A stretch of DNA of 64,000 bases. Source: Anaerolineae bacterium (lineage in GTDB: Bacteria > Chloroflexota > Anaerolineae > 4572-78 > J111). Below the pieces are notes generated by a model. That model was given only the letters and a program-made list of their open reading frames with translations, searched no databases and was not told the DNA's origin. The DNA is taken from the NCBI GenBank assembly GCA_022071955.1, contig JAJVIM010000011.1, positions 62,001 through 126,000 of the forward strand, given 5' to 3'. This document shows positions 51,173-60,000 of this stretch, piece after piece. Position numbers and translations under genes: made by a program. Position 1 is the first letter of the stretch. The number at the start of each line of letters is the position of its first letter.

Positions 51173-54100
51173 CTATTGACCGGACTGGTCACGGTCTGGC
51201 GTAAGTTTGACGTACGTTCTGGAAACCCCCAACGTGCGGGCCAGCTCGGACAGGCCGGTTTGAATGATCGAGTCCACATCGGGCGCGGCGCGCATTTTAT
51301 CGGTAATTTCGCGGGTGAGTTGCTCGCGAACGGCGCGCTGCTGAGTGTTTTCAAACAGCCGCAGGTTTTCAACCGTTAAAGCTAACTGTTCGGTTACGGC
51401 GGCAATCAGCGCTTTTTCGTCTTCGGTCCAGTTGCGCTCGCCGGCCGCATCCTGCAAAGTGAGCGTGCCAATCGACTGCCCGCGCAGAGCAATTGGCACT
51501 TGCAGCGCGGTTTGGGCCGGCTCAGCCGGATTGACGCCGGATTGCGCAACCTCAATTTGCCAGTTGCCCTGATATTTGTCGGCCAGATACTGCTCCCATT
51601 CGCGGCGCACATATTGGCGATAGGCGGCCTGCACCTCGGCCAGCAACTGTTCCCGCTCAAATTCGGCCTGTTTGCGCTCGGTGATATCCTGGTTGGCCCC
51701 AACTGACTTGATTGTGCGGCCCTGCGCATCTTTGATAACTCTAAACCTGACCAAAATGAAGCCTTCGCTGCCATCAGCCCGGATGATGCGATGTTCAATC
51801 TGGGCGGAATAGTTGGGATCGGTTGTGTCGACGGCTTTCTGAATTTCAGCGCCAACAACGTTGGCGTCGTCAGGATGGACAAACTTTTGGGCGTACTGCA
51901 TTACCGGCATCTGGTAGCCGCCTTCGTCAACGGCGGTGGTACGGAGCAGGGCGTACAATTGGTCGGTAAAAGTAAACATTTGGGTTTGAAAATCAAGCTC
52001 CCAGTAACCCAATTGGGCAATGCTTGTTGCTTCGGATAGCCTGACTTCGTTCTCACGGAGGGCTTCTTCAATCCGCTTCCGCTCGGTAATATCTTCTGAA
52101 ATACCCAGCAGGTAGCGAGGCTGGCCATCCAACCCCATAATCGGCACTTTTCTGGTATGCAGGTATCTGACCCCCTGCGAAGCGGTGTGGATGGGTTCCT
52201 CCGGGATGTCTACCAGTTCGGCGTTGTTAAGCACCTCGCGGTCTTTGGCCACAAAAAATTCAGCCTCATCCTCCGGGAAAAAGTCAAAATCGGTTTTGCC
52301 GATCACTTCTGCCAGCTTAAAGCCGGTCAGTTCTTCAAAGGCTTTATTAAAGCGCACAAATGCCAGATTTTCGGCATCTTTCACAAACAGGCCGCTGGGA
52401 ATGTTGTCGAGCACCGAATTGAGAAAGTGGGTGGTGTCTTCCAGTTCTGTGGCGCGTTCCTGAATTTGGGTAACCAGGCGCTGGTTTTCAATGTAGCCCC
52501 CAACCCGGCTGGCAATGCCGCCCAGCATGGCGCTCTCTTCATCCAAAAACGGGCGCGGTTCGGCGTAGGCAATGTGAATTCGGCCAACCAACTGGCCGGT
52601 CACCCGCAGCCCGTTGACAATTTTGGCCGGCATGTCCAACGCGGTCGGGTTGCCATACAGCCGGTCATCGTACTCAATGGCCGCGGCGCAAACTTCCGGG
52701 TGCTGCATAGCCTGGGGAATGCGCCGAGCCACCCAGTTCAGAAAATCGGGGATAGGCGGCGAGTCTAAAATTTCGCGGCCAATATCGTTGAGGCAGTCCA
52801 GTTCTTTAACCCGCTCCTGCAACAGCCAACTGGTTTCCTGCTGACGGGCAAACGTGGCGGCGTTTTGCAGGGCAATCCCAATTTGAGCCGCCAGCGTAGT
52901 TTGAATGGAAACATCTTCGGCGGTGAAATAATCTACCTGATCAGACTGCACATCGAGCACGCCCAACATCACCTCACCAACAATGATGGGCACGGCCATT
53001 TCAGCCTGGGTGGCCGGCAACAGTTCGTTGGGTAGCCAGTCCGGCGCCTGGCGCACATTGTTAACAATCACGCCTTCGCGGGTTCGCGCCGCCTGGGCCA
53101 CCAGCGATTTTTGGTTGTGCAGGGGGATGCTCCAGCCCTGCGCCACCATTTTGGCCCCTACTTCTCCGGCCCCGGCCGCCAGGTCGAGCGCATCGCCGGC
53201 GTTGTTGAGCAGGTAAATGTGGGCGTGATACAGGCCAAACTGATCTTTGGTGAGATCGGCCACCTGCTGCAAAAGTTGGTCTGTATCCAAAATTGACGAA
53301 ACCGCGGCGCTCACCCACGCCACTGCCTCGAGCGCGGTGGCCCGTTTGGCCAAAGCCGCCTCGGCCCGGGCGCGGTCGGTAACATCACGGATAATGTGGA
53401 CGGCTTCATCCTGGTTGGCCACAATAAAACGGCCCTCTTCGTGCCGCCGCCCGTTGTTGGTTTCAATATCAAACTCAAAAAATTGAAGCTCGCCGGTTTG
53501 GAAAGCCTGTTCCAAATAGTAGAGTCGCTGTTCGGCCAGATCGGGCGGCAAAATATCTGGGATTTTTTTGCCAACAATCTCGGCCTCAGTTTTATACAGA
53601 GTGGCATCGTGCCCGCCGCGCAGGTCCATCACTGTGCCATCGCGCCGAACCGAGAAAATAAGATCGGGCATGGCGTTGAGAATAGCCCTGAACTGAGCCT
53701 CGCTGCGGCGCAGGTTGGTTTCAACGTGTTTGCGGTCGGTAATATCATACAGGCCGGCATACACCGACGGCTCGCCTTCAAATTCCAACGCCTGCAACGA
53801 CACCAGCGCCCAAAATTCCGAACCATCCGCCCGTTTCAGATGAAGCTCGTGATGGTACAAATGGCCATCACGCTGAACTGCCTCTAATACGAACTGCCGG
53901 TCGCGTGGATCAACATAAAAATTCGGCGTGTTGCGCCCCAACAGCTCTTCCGCAGCAATGCCAACCAGCTCGCCAACGGATTTATTGGCAAAGGTAATGA
54001 GGCCATCTGCCAACCGGCTGATAAACATGGGGATGGGCACAACTTCGAGAATTTTTCTAAAATCGTGCGCCGGCTGCCCGTCCGGTTTGGCCAGCAACAC

Positions 54101-54223
54101 CGAAGCCGCAGCGGGTTTGCCATTTGTTTTTTGAGTGAGCGCCGTGTATTTGGCTTCAATGGCCTTGAGCCGGGCCACTTCCTGGCGTAATTCGGTTAAT
54201 TCCTGCAATTCCTGGTCTTTCAT
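51173..54223 (-). CDS. Cytoplasmic PAS-PAS-GAF-GAF-PAS-PAS-GAF sensor without kinase
   Basis: 1016 residues from MKDQELQELTEL (ATG 54223, seven bases after AGGA; the ATG at 54229 is too close). Coiled coil (1-40), PAS (about 50-165), PAS (about 165-285), GAF (about 300-460; FGLYHAHIYLLNNAGD), GAF (about 465-600), PAS (about 605-735), PAS (about 735-865; PAC tail KSVGANQDITERKQ), atypical GAF (about 868-965; VRREWEQYLADKY), tail (about 970-1016, RAAPDVDSIIQTGLSEL). No transmembrane segment and no output domain. GAF and PAS pockets suggest small-molecule or redox sensing. Confidence 0.9.
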   Translation of the reverse strand: MKDQELQELTELRQEVARLKAIEAKYTALTQKTNGKPAAASVLLAKPDGQPAHDFRKILEVVPIPMFISRLADGLITFANKSVGELVGIAAEELLGRNTPNFYVDPRDRQFVLEAVQRDGHLYHHELHLKRADGSEFWALVSLQALEFEGEPSVYAGLYDITDRKHVETNLRRSEAQFRAILNAMPDLIFSVRRDGTVMDLRGGHDATLYKTEAEIVGKKIPDILPPDLAEQRLYYLEQAFQTGELQFFEFDIETNNGRRHEEGRFIVANQDEAVHIIRDVTDRARAEAALAKRATALEAVAWVSAAVSSILDTDQLLQQVADLTKDQFGLYHAHIYLLNNAGDALDLAAGAGEVGAKMVAQGWSIPLHNQKSLVAQAARTREGVIVNNVRQAPDWLPNELLPATQAEMAVPIIVGEVMLGVLDVQSDQVDYFTAEDVSIQTTLAAQIGIALQNAATFARQQETSWLLQERVKELDCLNDIGREILDSPPIPDFLNWVARRIPQAMQHPEVCAAAIEYDDRLYGNPTALDMPAKIVNGLRVTGQLVGRIHIAYAEPRPFLDEESAMLGGIASRVGGYIENQRLVTQIQERATELEDTTHFLNSVLDNIPSGLFVKDAENLAFVRFNKAFEELTGFKLAEVIGKTDFDFFPEDEAEFFVAKDREVLNNAELVDIPEEPIHTASQGVRYLHTRKVPIMGLDGQPRYLLGISEDITERKRIEEALRENEVRLSEATSIAQLGYWELDFQTQMFTFTDQLYALLRTTAVDEGGYQMPVMQYAQKFVHPDDANVVGAEIQKAVDTTDPNYSAQIEHRIIRADGSEGFILVRFRVIKDAQGRTIKSVGANQDITERKQAEFEREQLLAEVQAAYRQYVRREWEQYLADKYQGNWQIEVAQSGVNPAEPAQTALQVPIALRGQSIGTLTLQDAAGERNWTEDEKALIAAVTEQLALTVENLRLFENTQQRAVREQLTREITDKMRAAPDVDSIIQTGLSELARTLGVSRTYVKLTPDRDQSGQ

Positions 54224-54235
54224 GGGCATATCCTG

Positions 54236-56971
54236 TTACTCGCGGGATAAGGCGTTATCATTATCTGCCGGCCGGGCCGGGCTGGCGGGTTCAACCCGCA
54301 AATTGATCTCCGCCCGGGCCAAACCCAGAGCCTGGCTCAATTCCCGGGCAGCCGTTTTGAGCGCCGACTCAATATCGCGGCTGGCCCGGATTTTGTCGGC
54401 AATTTGGCGGGCCAGCTGCTCGCGGGTAGCCTGCTGCTGGGTTGCTTCAAACAACCGCAGGGTTTCGGCCTTGAGCGAAAGTTGCTGCGCCACGGCCTGC
54501 ACCAGCGCCTGCTCATCTTCTGTGAGACTTTTATTTTGGGGCGCGGCCACAGACAGCCGGCCAATGGGCTGATTTTGCACCAGCAGCGGCGCAGAAATAT
54601 CGCCGTTTGTGGTTTTCTCGTCGGGCAGCACTTCAACCAGATTGTAACGATAGGCCAGTTTCCCCTTGTGGCCGGCCAGCGTTTGCGCCCAGCTTTCGCG
54701 GGTGAGCCGCTGCACCGCGGCCTCCAGTTTTTGCTGCGCTTCCTGAGCCAAAGCCCATTGCTGAGCGCTGTCAATTGAAATGGCCAACTGGGTGGCCATG
54801 GCCTCAAACACGGGCAGGTTTTCCCGGGTAAACGTATTCACCCGATCAGACTGCATATCCAGCACGGCCACAACCCGGCCTTCAATTTTCAGTGGGATGG
54901 CCAGCTCGGAGCGGGTGCGGGGCAAATACGGGTTGGGTTTGTGAATAACGCTGGTTGACGTATCTGATACCACAATTGGTTGGCCCGTGGCCGCCACCTG
55001 GCCCACAATTGAACCTGCGCCAATGGGCAGGCTGTGGCGCTGGGCCAGAAGCTCGTCTGCGGCAGCGCCGGCCGCGGCCCTGATAACCAAATTCCGGTCA
55101 AGGTCATCAACAAAATAGATTTGCACGTAATACAGATCAAACGTGTTGCGAATAAAGGCTGAAATAGCCGGCAACAACTCGTCCAATGATCTGATGGCCG
55201 CCGCCCGCTGGCCCACCTCAATGGACAGGGCCAGTTCGTTGGTGCGCTCCTGCACCTGGCTTTCCAGCGAGTCGATCAGGCTGCGAAGCTGCCCCGTCAT
55301 ACTGTTAAAAGCTTCGGCCAGCAAACCTGTTTCATCGCGGGTTTCAACCGACGCCTGCAAGCTGAAGTCGCCGGCGGTGATGCGCTGAACCGTACCGGTG
55401 AGGTTGATAATGGGCTGGGTGAGCTGTCGGGCTAAAATTACAGCAATGATGGTTCCCAACGTGACCACCAGCACGGCCAGCAAAATTGTAACCTGCACCT
55501 GGTCTCTAACCGGCGCCAGAAAAACTTCCTGAGGCTGGGCAAAGCCCACCTGCCACGGTTGGGTTTCAAGATTAACCACGGCTACCTGATTCAGTTCATC
55601 GCTGTCGGCGGACTCTCTCACGCTGAAAAACGGGTTGGCATCGGCATTGGCCAGCCCGGCGGCCAGCTCCGGCAGGTTGACCGAACTCTGCGCGGTTTCA
55701 ATATCCGGCAGACGCCGGGCGGCCACCAATCCCGCCGCATGAAGTGGGCTGGAAATTGGCGCGGCCAGTTGGTACAAACCACCGGGATTGTTGCTGTCGG
55801 CCAGCACCAAACCATTTTCATCAAAAAGTACCGCAAAAGACCCTTCACCGGTACCGATGGTGCTTTTGACCACCAGACTCTGAAACACTCCGGCTCGATA
55901 GACTACGCGCAAAACGCCCACAAATTGCCCGGCCGGATTATTAATCGGCGCACTAAAGTAGATCACCGGTTCGGCCAGGTCGTCGGAAAAAGTTATGGGT
56001 GAAACATACGGCTTTCCGGTTGTGCGCGGCACGGTGAAATAATCGTTATCGGCCTCATTTCTGCCGGTGTGCCGCCCCGATGTATCGGACAGGTTTTTGC
56101 CCCGGGCGTCTAACAACGCATAACTGTACAGATACTGCGGGTCTTTGCGGCTAAAGGCGTACAGGGTAAGCGTTTGATTTGGCCCGTTCTCCGGGTCGGC
56201 CGAGCCGAGTAATCTGACAAATTCCGGCAGCCGGGCTTCAACGCTAACCGCATTGAGGTTGGTTTGAATAAAGGCATCGATGGCGGCTGCCGTTTGAGTT
56301 GCCGCCGAAAACAGGCGCTGGTTGGCGTTATCGATGATGTTCTGCTGGTTCTGCCGCAGTGAAAACAGCGCAACGGCCGCCACGGAAATGGCACTAATCA
56401 ATATAAAACCGGCAATCAACTTGGTGCGCAACGAGTAAGTTTTAAATTCCCGGGCAACCACCAGCAAATAGACCAGAATGATGAGCATGCTCAGCCCCAA
56501 AATAATCCAGAAACTCTGCTCCGAGGCCGGCAGGCGAAACTTCAGGTCAAACTGGTCCAGTATCAGGATGAATGCGCCGGCAATAAGGCTAATGATTACC
56601 GGCCGGATGGTCAGAAAACTGGGCATAAGTTGCCGGGCAACCACCATAGTGGCCATTACCCCCAAAAAAGCCAGGCCAAACCCAATATTTGCCACCAGTA
56701 CGCCGGCAACCAGCATCATTACTAAAGGCATGCTCACCAGCAGCCAGGCGCCCTGCACCTGCTTGTTTTGTTTAATCAAAACAATACCAAGCCCGGCCAC
56801 GCCGGTCATTCCCAGCAGCGTTGCCGCAATTGCCACCACCTGCCAGGCCGGAGAGAGCCAGGCATAATACACCGATATTGCCAGGCCAATCAGATAAACC
56901 CAAAAATAGCGGAGCGCTCGGTTAAAAAACTCGGTTTGGTTTGGCAAAGATCGAAGCTTGTAATCGTTCAT
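54236..56971 (-). CDS. Kinase-less sensor: 6TM-dCache-HAMP-GAF-atypical GAF
   Basis: 911 residues. Six N-terminal helices (about 20-180), then a helix (about 188-210), dCache sensor (about 212-490; NEADNDYFTVPRTTGKPYVS is the Cache signature), a transmembrane helix (about 498-520), HAMP (about 520-575), GAF (about 595-745; FDLYYVQIYFVDDLDRNLVI), atypical GAF (about 755-860; RLTRESWAQTLAG), tail (about 865-905, RASRDIESALKTAARELSQ). No kinase or other output. It ends 12 bases before the 54223 gene. Confidence 0.9.
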   Translation of the reverse strand: MNDYKLRSLPNQTEFFNRALRYFWVYLIGLAISVYYAWLSPAWQVVAIAATLLGMTGVAGLGIVLIKQNKQVQGAWLLVSMPLVMMLVAGVLVANIGFGLAFLGVMATMVVARQLMPSFLTIRPVIISLIAGAFILILDQFDLKFRLPASEQSFWIILGLSMLIILVYLLVVAREFKTYSLRTKLIAGFILISAISVAAVALFSLRQNQQNIIDNANQRLFSAATQTAAAIDAFIQTNLNAVSVEARLPEFVRLLGSADPENGPNQTLTLYAFSRKDPQYLYSYALLDARGKNLSDTSGRHTGRNEADNDYFTVPRTTGKPYVSPITFSDDLAEPVIYFSAPINNPAGQFVGVLRVVYRAGVFQSLVVKSTIGTGEGSFAVLFDENGLVLADSNNPGGLYQLAAPISSPLHAAGLVAARRLPDIETAQSSVNLPELAAGLANADANPFFSVRESADSDELNQVAVVNLETQPWQVGFAQPQEVFLAPVRDQVQVTILLAVLVVTLGTIIAVILARQLTQPIINLTGTVQRITAGDFSLQASVETRDETGLLAEAFNSMTGQLRSLIDSLESQVQERTNELALSIEVGQRAAAIRSLDELLPAISAFIRNTFDLYYVQIYFVDDLDRNLVIRAAAGAAADELLAQRHSLPIGAGSIVGQVAATGQPIVVSDTSTSVIHKPNPYLPRTRSELAIPLKIEGRVVAVLDMQSDRVNTFTRENLPVFEAMATQLAISIDSAQQWALAQEAQQKLEAAVQRLTRESWAQTLAGHKGKLAYRYNLVEVLPDEKTTNGDISAPLLVQNQPIGRLSVAAPQNKSLTEDEQALVQAVAQQLSLKAETLRLFEATQQQATREQLARQIADKIRASRDIESALKTAARELSQALGLARAEINLRVEPASPARPADNDNALSRE

Positions 56972-57003
56972 ATCCCGTTCTCTTTAGGCTGATGGCGCCC
57001 GTT

Positions 57004-60000
57004 TCAATCCACCTTGAGTTGCACCGATGTTTCGGTGGCTTGCAGGCTGAGACCAACCTCTTTAATTGCAATTTGCAGCGCGTCTTCCAGCGATTGAGCC
57101 GCCTGTATTTTTTCACCGATTTCGTTCACTCGCTTTTCACGGGCCGCCCGAAGCTGGGTTTCATCGAGCAGGCGCAGGTTTTCGGCGGCCAGCGACATCT
57201 GCTCGGCAATGGCCTCAACCAGGGCAATCTCTTCGTCGGTCCAGCGGCGGTTATTGGCAACTTCTTGCAAGCCCAACACGCCGACCACCTCATTTCTGAT
57301 TTTCAACGGCACAACCAGGTTCGTTTGAGCCATAACCGGCGGTGCGGCCTCGGTGGGATCGCCGCCCGGCAGCGACAGCGGTGTTGTGATAACGGCTGCT
57401 TTTTTGTGCTCCAGAGCCTGACTAATCCCCGCCGCCGCCCCATTTTCAGCCAGGATTACGCCTTCTCGCTGCTGCTGATAGGTTTGAATATTGCGCCGGG
57501 CCTGATACGCTTCCCAGGACTGCACGGTGTAGCGTTGTTGCGTCCGCTCCACTTCGGCCAGCGCCTCCCGGGTTTCAACCAGCAGCCGCTGGCGTTCAAT
57601 GGCCCCACCGAGCTGATCGGCAACGGCCTGCACCAGTGCAATTTCCCGCGGGGTAAAATTGTGAATCTCGATGGTAGAATCGGCTCCCAACGCCCCAATC
57701 ACCTGGCCGCGAACAATCATCGGCACTAACAGCAGTGATTTATACCCCAGGTCGTCAACCAAATCTCTCACCGAATCAAGCAACGGGTCGTGGAGGGCAT
57801 CAACAATCACCGTGGGTTGGCTGGTGGCAATCATTTTTTGGCAGGGCGGGTTGCCAACTACCGGGATCCGCTGGCCGGGTTCTGCCAGTTCGCCGTTAAC
57901 TACCAGTGCCGCCAGCGTGCCGGATGTGCCAGCTTCATCAAAAATCAGCACACCGCCCTGCGGCAGTTGCAAAAAAGCCAGATATTCAGCCAGCACATAT
58001 TCAAACATTTTCTGCTGATCGGTAATTTGGGCCAGGTTGCTGCTCACGCGGTAAAGAATTTCTGTTTCCTGCAACGAAACTTTGGTTTCCTGCAAAAGAC
58101 GCTGGTTTTCTATAATTGAGGCCAGCGTGGTGCCAATCTGGAGCAGCAGGTTTTCTTCGCGCGGGCCGTAACTGTCGGGGTATCTGCTGCCCACACTGAT
58201 CACGCCATGCACCTTGGCCCCAGACACCAGCGGCGCGCTTATGATCGAAACCAGTCCGGCCTGGTAAAATTGCCGAATATCCGGCTGCGGGCTGTCTTTA
58301 CTGCCCAAAAAGCTCATAACCCGACGATTTTGCACCACTTGCCCGGCAGCGCTACCGGCCAACGGCACATAAACGCCGGTTGGCTGCATCCCTTCCGTGT
58401 CACTTAATTCAAATATCTCCAACTGATTCCCATCCGGATTCAACAGCGCCACCGTGGCTTTGGTGCCACCAACAATCGGCAGAGTTTTTTCAGAAACCAC
58501 CTTGAAGGCAGCAGCCATATCCCCGGCCTGGCTCAACGCCATAGCCATCTGGCTGAGCATATTCAAGCGCCGGGCCTGTTGTTCGGTTTCGGCCAGCGCC
58601 GCCTGGGTATCCTGATACAGGCTGGCGTTTTGCAGCGCAACTGCCACCTGAGACGCCAGCGTGGTTTGAATGTGAATATCTTCGTCGGTGAACCGGTTGA
58701 CCACGTCCGATTGCACGTCGAGAACGCCCAGCACGGTATCGCCGGCCAGCAGCGGCACGGCCAATTCCGAGCGGGTATCCGGCAACAGCGGGTTGGGCAA
58801 AAATGTCGCCGACTGCCGGACATCGTTGGCGGTCACCCCCTGTTTATTGCGGGCCGCCCTGGCCACAATTGAATCAGAGTGCGAGAGAGGGATTTGCCAA
58901 CCCTGCTGCACCATTTGCTGGCCAACCTCGCCGGCACCGGCCACCAGGCTGAGCATATCACCGGCGTTGTTGAGCAGATAAATGTGGGCATGATACAACC
59001 CAAACTGGCTTTTGGTCAGGTTGACCATTGTTTGCAGCAGTTCATTCACATCGTGGACGGTAGCCACGGCGGTGCCCACCTGCGACACCGTTTCAAGCTC
59101 TACCGCGCGTTTGTGGGTTTGTTCCAGCAGCCGCGCCCGTTCCAGCGCCTCGGCCACTTGCTCGGCAATGGCGTTGAGGAACGATTCGTCTTCCGGGGCC
59201 AGCGGCCGGTCCGCCGAATCCACCACACCGAGCGTGCCAATCACTTCGCCGTATACCTCTACCGCCCGCTTTACGGCATGGCCATTTTCAGAAATAGTGC
59301 TATCCGGGCTGGCGGCGACCAACGGCTGCACATCGCCGTGAGCAAAAACGTACCCCTGCACATCCTCTGATTGGGTAACCTGATATGACTGCCAGCCTTC
59401 GCGGCTCATCAGGCGCTGCAAGGCCGCCAAATCGCGCAAGCGGGCTTCCAGTTCGGCGGCGGTGTGTTTTTGCTCAGAGATGTCGGTAACGGCGTTGGCC
59501 ACGTACAACGGTTGGCCCTGCTCATTGTGGATCAGAAAAACGTTCTGGATCGATGGTATAGTTTGCCCGGCTGCGGCTTGCAGTTCAAGCTCGCCAGACC
59601 ACTGCCCCTGTTCCAGTACCGTTGGCAAAATTTCATCGTTGAGAAGCTGCTGGTCTTGCGGGCGATAAAAGGCAGACATATGTTTGCCAACCGCGCCGCT
59701 CAGGCTGCGTTCGCCGAGCATACGCAGCAGCGCCGGGTTCATGTACACCGTTTGGCCATTGAGCGTAGCCATGCCCAATCCCTGCCCGGCGGATTCGGCA
59801 AACTGGCGGAAGATATTGGCATCCTGATAAAGTTGCACGTTTTCAATGGCCGCCGCAATCTGCCGCGATAACCCTTCCAAAATCTGCTGGTCGTCGGCGG
59901 TAAAGCGGCCAATTTCCCGGCTCTGCACATCGAGCACGCCCAGCACCTGCCGCGACTCGCTCACCACCACCTGCACTCCCAGCCGCAGGGCTTCGGCCTG

